6,308 nt of DNA from Longimonas sp046498435 (GTDB lineage: Bacteria; Bacteroidota; Rhodothermia; Rhodothermales; Salinibacteraceae): the NCBI RefSeq assembly GCF_046498435.1, contig NZ_JAWOAR010000095.1, positions 1-6,308 of the forward strand, read 5' to 3'. The stretch's first letter is position 1. Each line of letters opens with the position of its first letter. Positions 6,238-6,308 of this stretch are shown piece by piece. The translations under genes were made by a program, and so were the position numbers. The notes under the pieces were generated by a model, which saw only the letters and a program-made list of their open reading frames with translations, ran no database searches and was not told the origin of the DNA.

Positions 6238-6308
6238 TCGAGTCGATATTGTAGTCCTCCCGGTCATAACCCTTGATCGTCCCGTCCGGAAGATACGGAT
6301 CACCGATC
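6197..6308 (-). pseudogene. Fragment of a GH88/GH105-type uronyl hydrolase
   Basis: Reading the minus strand from the window edge, 36 codons are open before a TAA at 6197-6199. Residues 1-27, down to base 6227, include DGTIKGYDREDYNIDSIKPG. The YNID-x-I-x-PG signature matches the N-terminal active-site region of unsaturated rhamnogalacturonyl/glucuronyl hydrolases (GH105, GH88), where the Asp is conserved. The enzymes remove unsaturated uronic acids from the ends of pectin or related polysaccharide fragments. In intact members the signature continues to a G-[RK]-x-L-[LF] helix. Here it changes at once to SPGPASRAC, which is the antisense of the RND gene. The gene is thus cut in mid-domain on its 3' side and runs off the window on its 5' side. 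Identification rests on a short motif and is tentative. Confidence 0.5.
6217..6230. other. Junction between two unrelated truncated genes
   Basis: To the left, up to about 6219, the + strand reads as an RND pump. To the right, from about 6227, the minus strand reads as part of a glycoside hydrolase. The intervening bases CGGGACT (about 6220-6226) belong clearly to neither. A small inverted repeat, CCCGG (6218-6222) / CCGGG (6228-6232), straddles the join. No insertion-sequence end, tRNA or target duplication is visible. It may be a genuine deletion or inversion breakpoint, or an assembly or amplification chimera. Confidence 0.6.

Noticed and set aside
6181..6308. Simple frameshift in the RND gene with the C-terminal half continuing in another frame
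   Set aside because: The other + frames after 6219 give either an early stop or a peptide (PGTAGLDRVDIVVLPV...) unlike the RND TM7 region, whereas the minus strand gives a recognisable hydrolase motif.

Overview
The window is high-GC DNA with one regulated drug or solvent efflux operon on the + strand. It follows about 1 kb of repeat-rich, gene-free DNA and breaks off abruptly at the right end. Coding regions use G/C-rich codons, the exported proteins are rich in Asp and Glu, and none of the start codons has a recognisable Shine-Dalgarno sequence. Together these suggest a member of the Bacteroidota/Rhodothermota side of the bacterial tree, possibly salt-adapted (Salinibacter-like). This is inference from style, not from a marker gene.

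Layout: 1-1050 holds no convincing gene. It carries at least three families of short palindromic or hairpin repeats, plus a 22-nt long-range inverted repeat. Around 1003-1050 lies a TTGACA-type promoter element overlapping TTGGTT direct repeats and a TTAAC/GTTAA dyad, a likely operator for the first gene. From 1053 run four genes in the same direction: a TetR/AcrR repressor (1053-1763), an outer-membrane TolC/NodT-type channel (1760-3328, ATGA overlap with the repressor), a periplasmic HlyD/AcrA-type adaptor (3393-4598) and an inner-membrane RND pump (from 4651).

How the genes work together: the RND protein would take up substrate and be driven by proton influx, the adaptor would bridge the periplasm, and the outer-membrane factor would form the exit duct. 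The TetR protein, made from the same transcript, would shut the operon off until a ligand binds.

The main anomaly is the 3' end. The RND reading frame keeps clear family similarity only to about residue 523 (near 6219), half the family's normal length. The remaining ~80 bp encode, on the opposite strand, a peptide ending in YNIDSIKPG that looks like an internal piece of a GH88/GH105 unsaturated-uronyl hydrolase. Two unrelated broken genes therefore meet tail-into-middle within a few bases (about 6220-6227). This is either a real rearrangement that destroyed the pump gene or, at least as likely, a chimeric assembly or amplification join near a contig end. I see no novel defence system, CRISPR array, RNA gene or complete mobile element.
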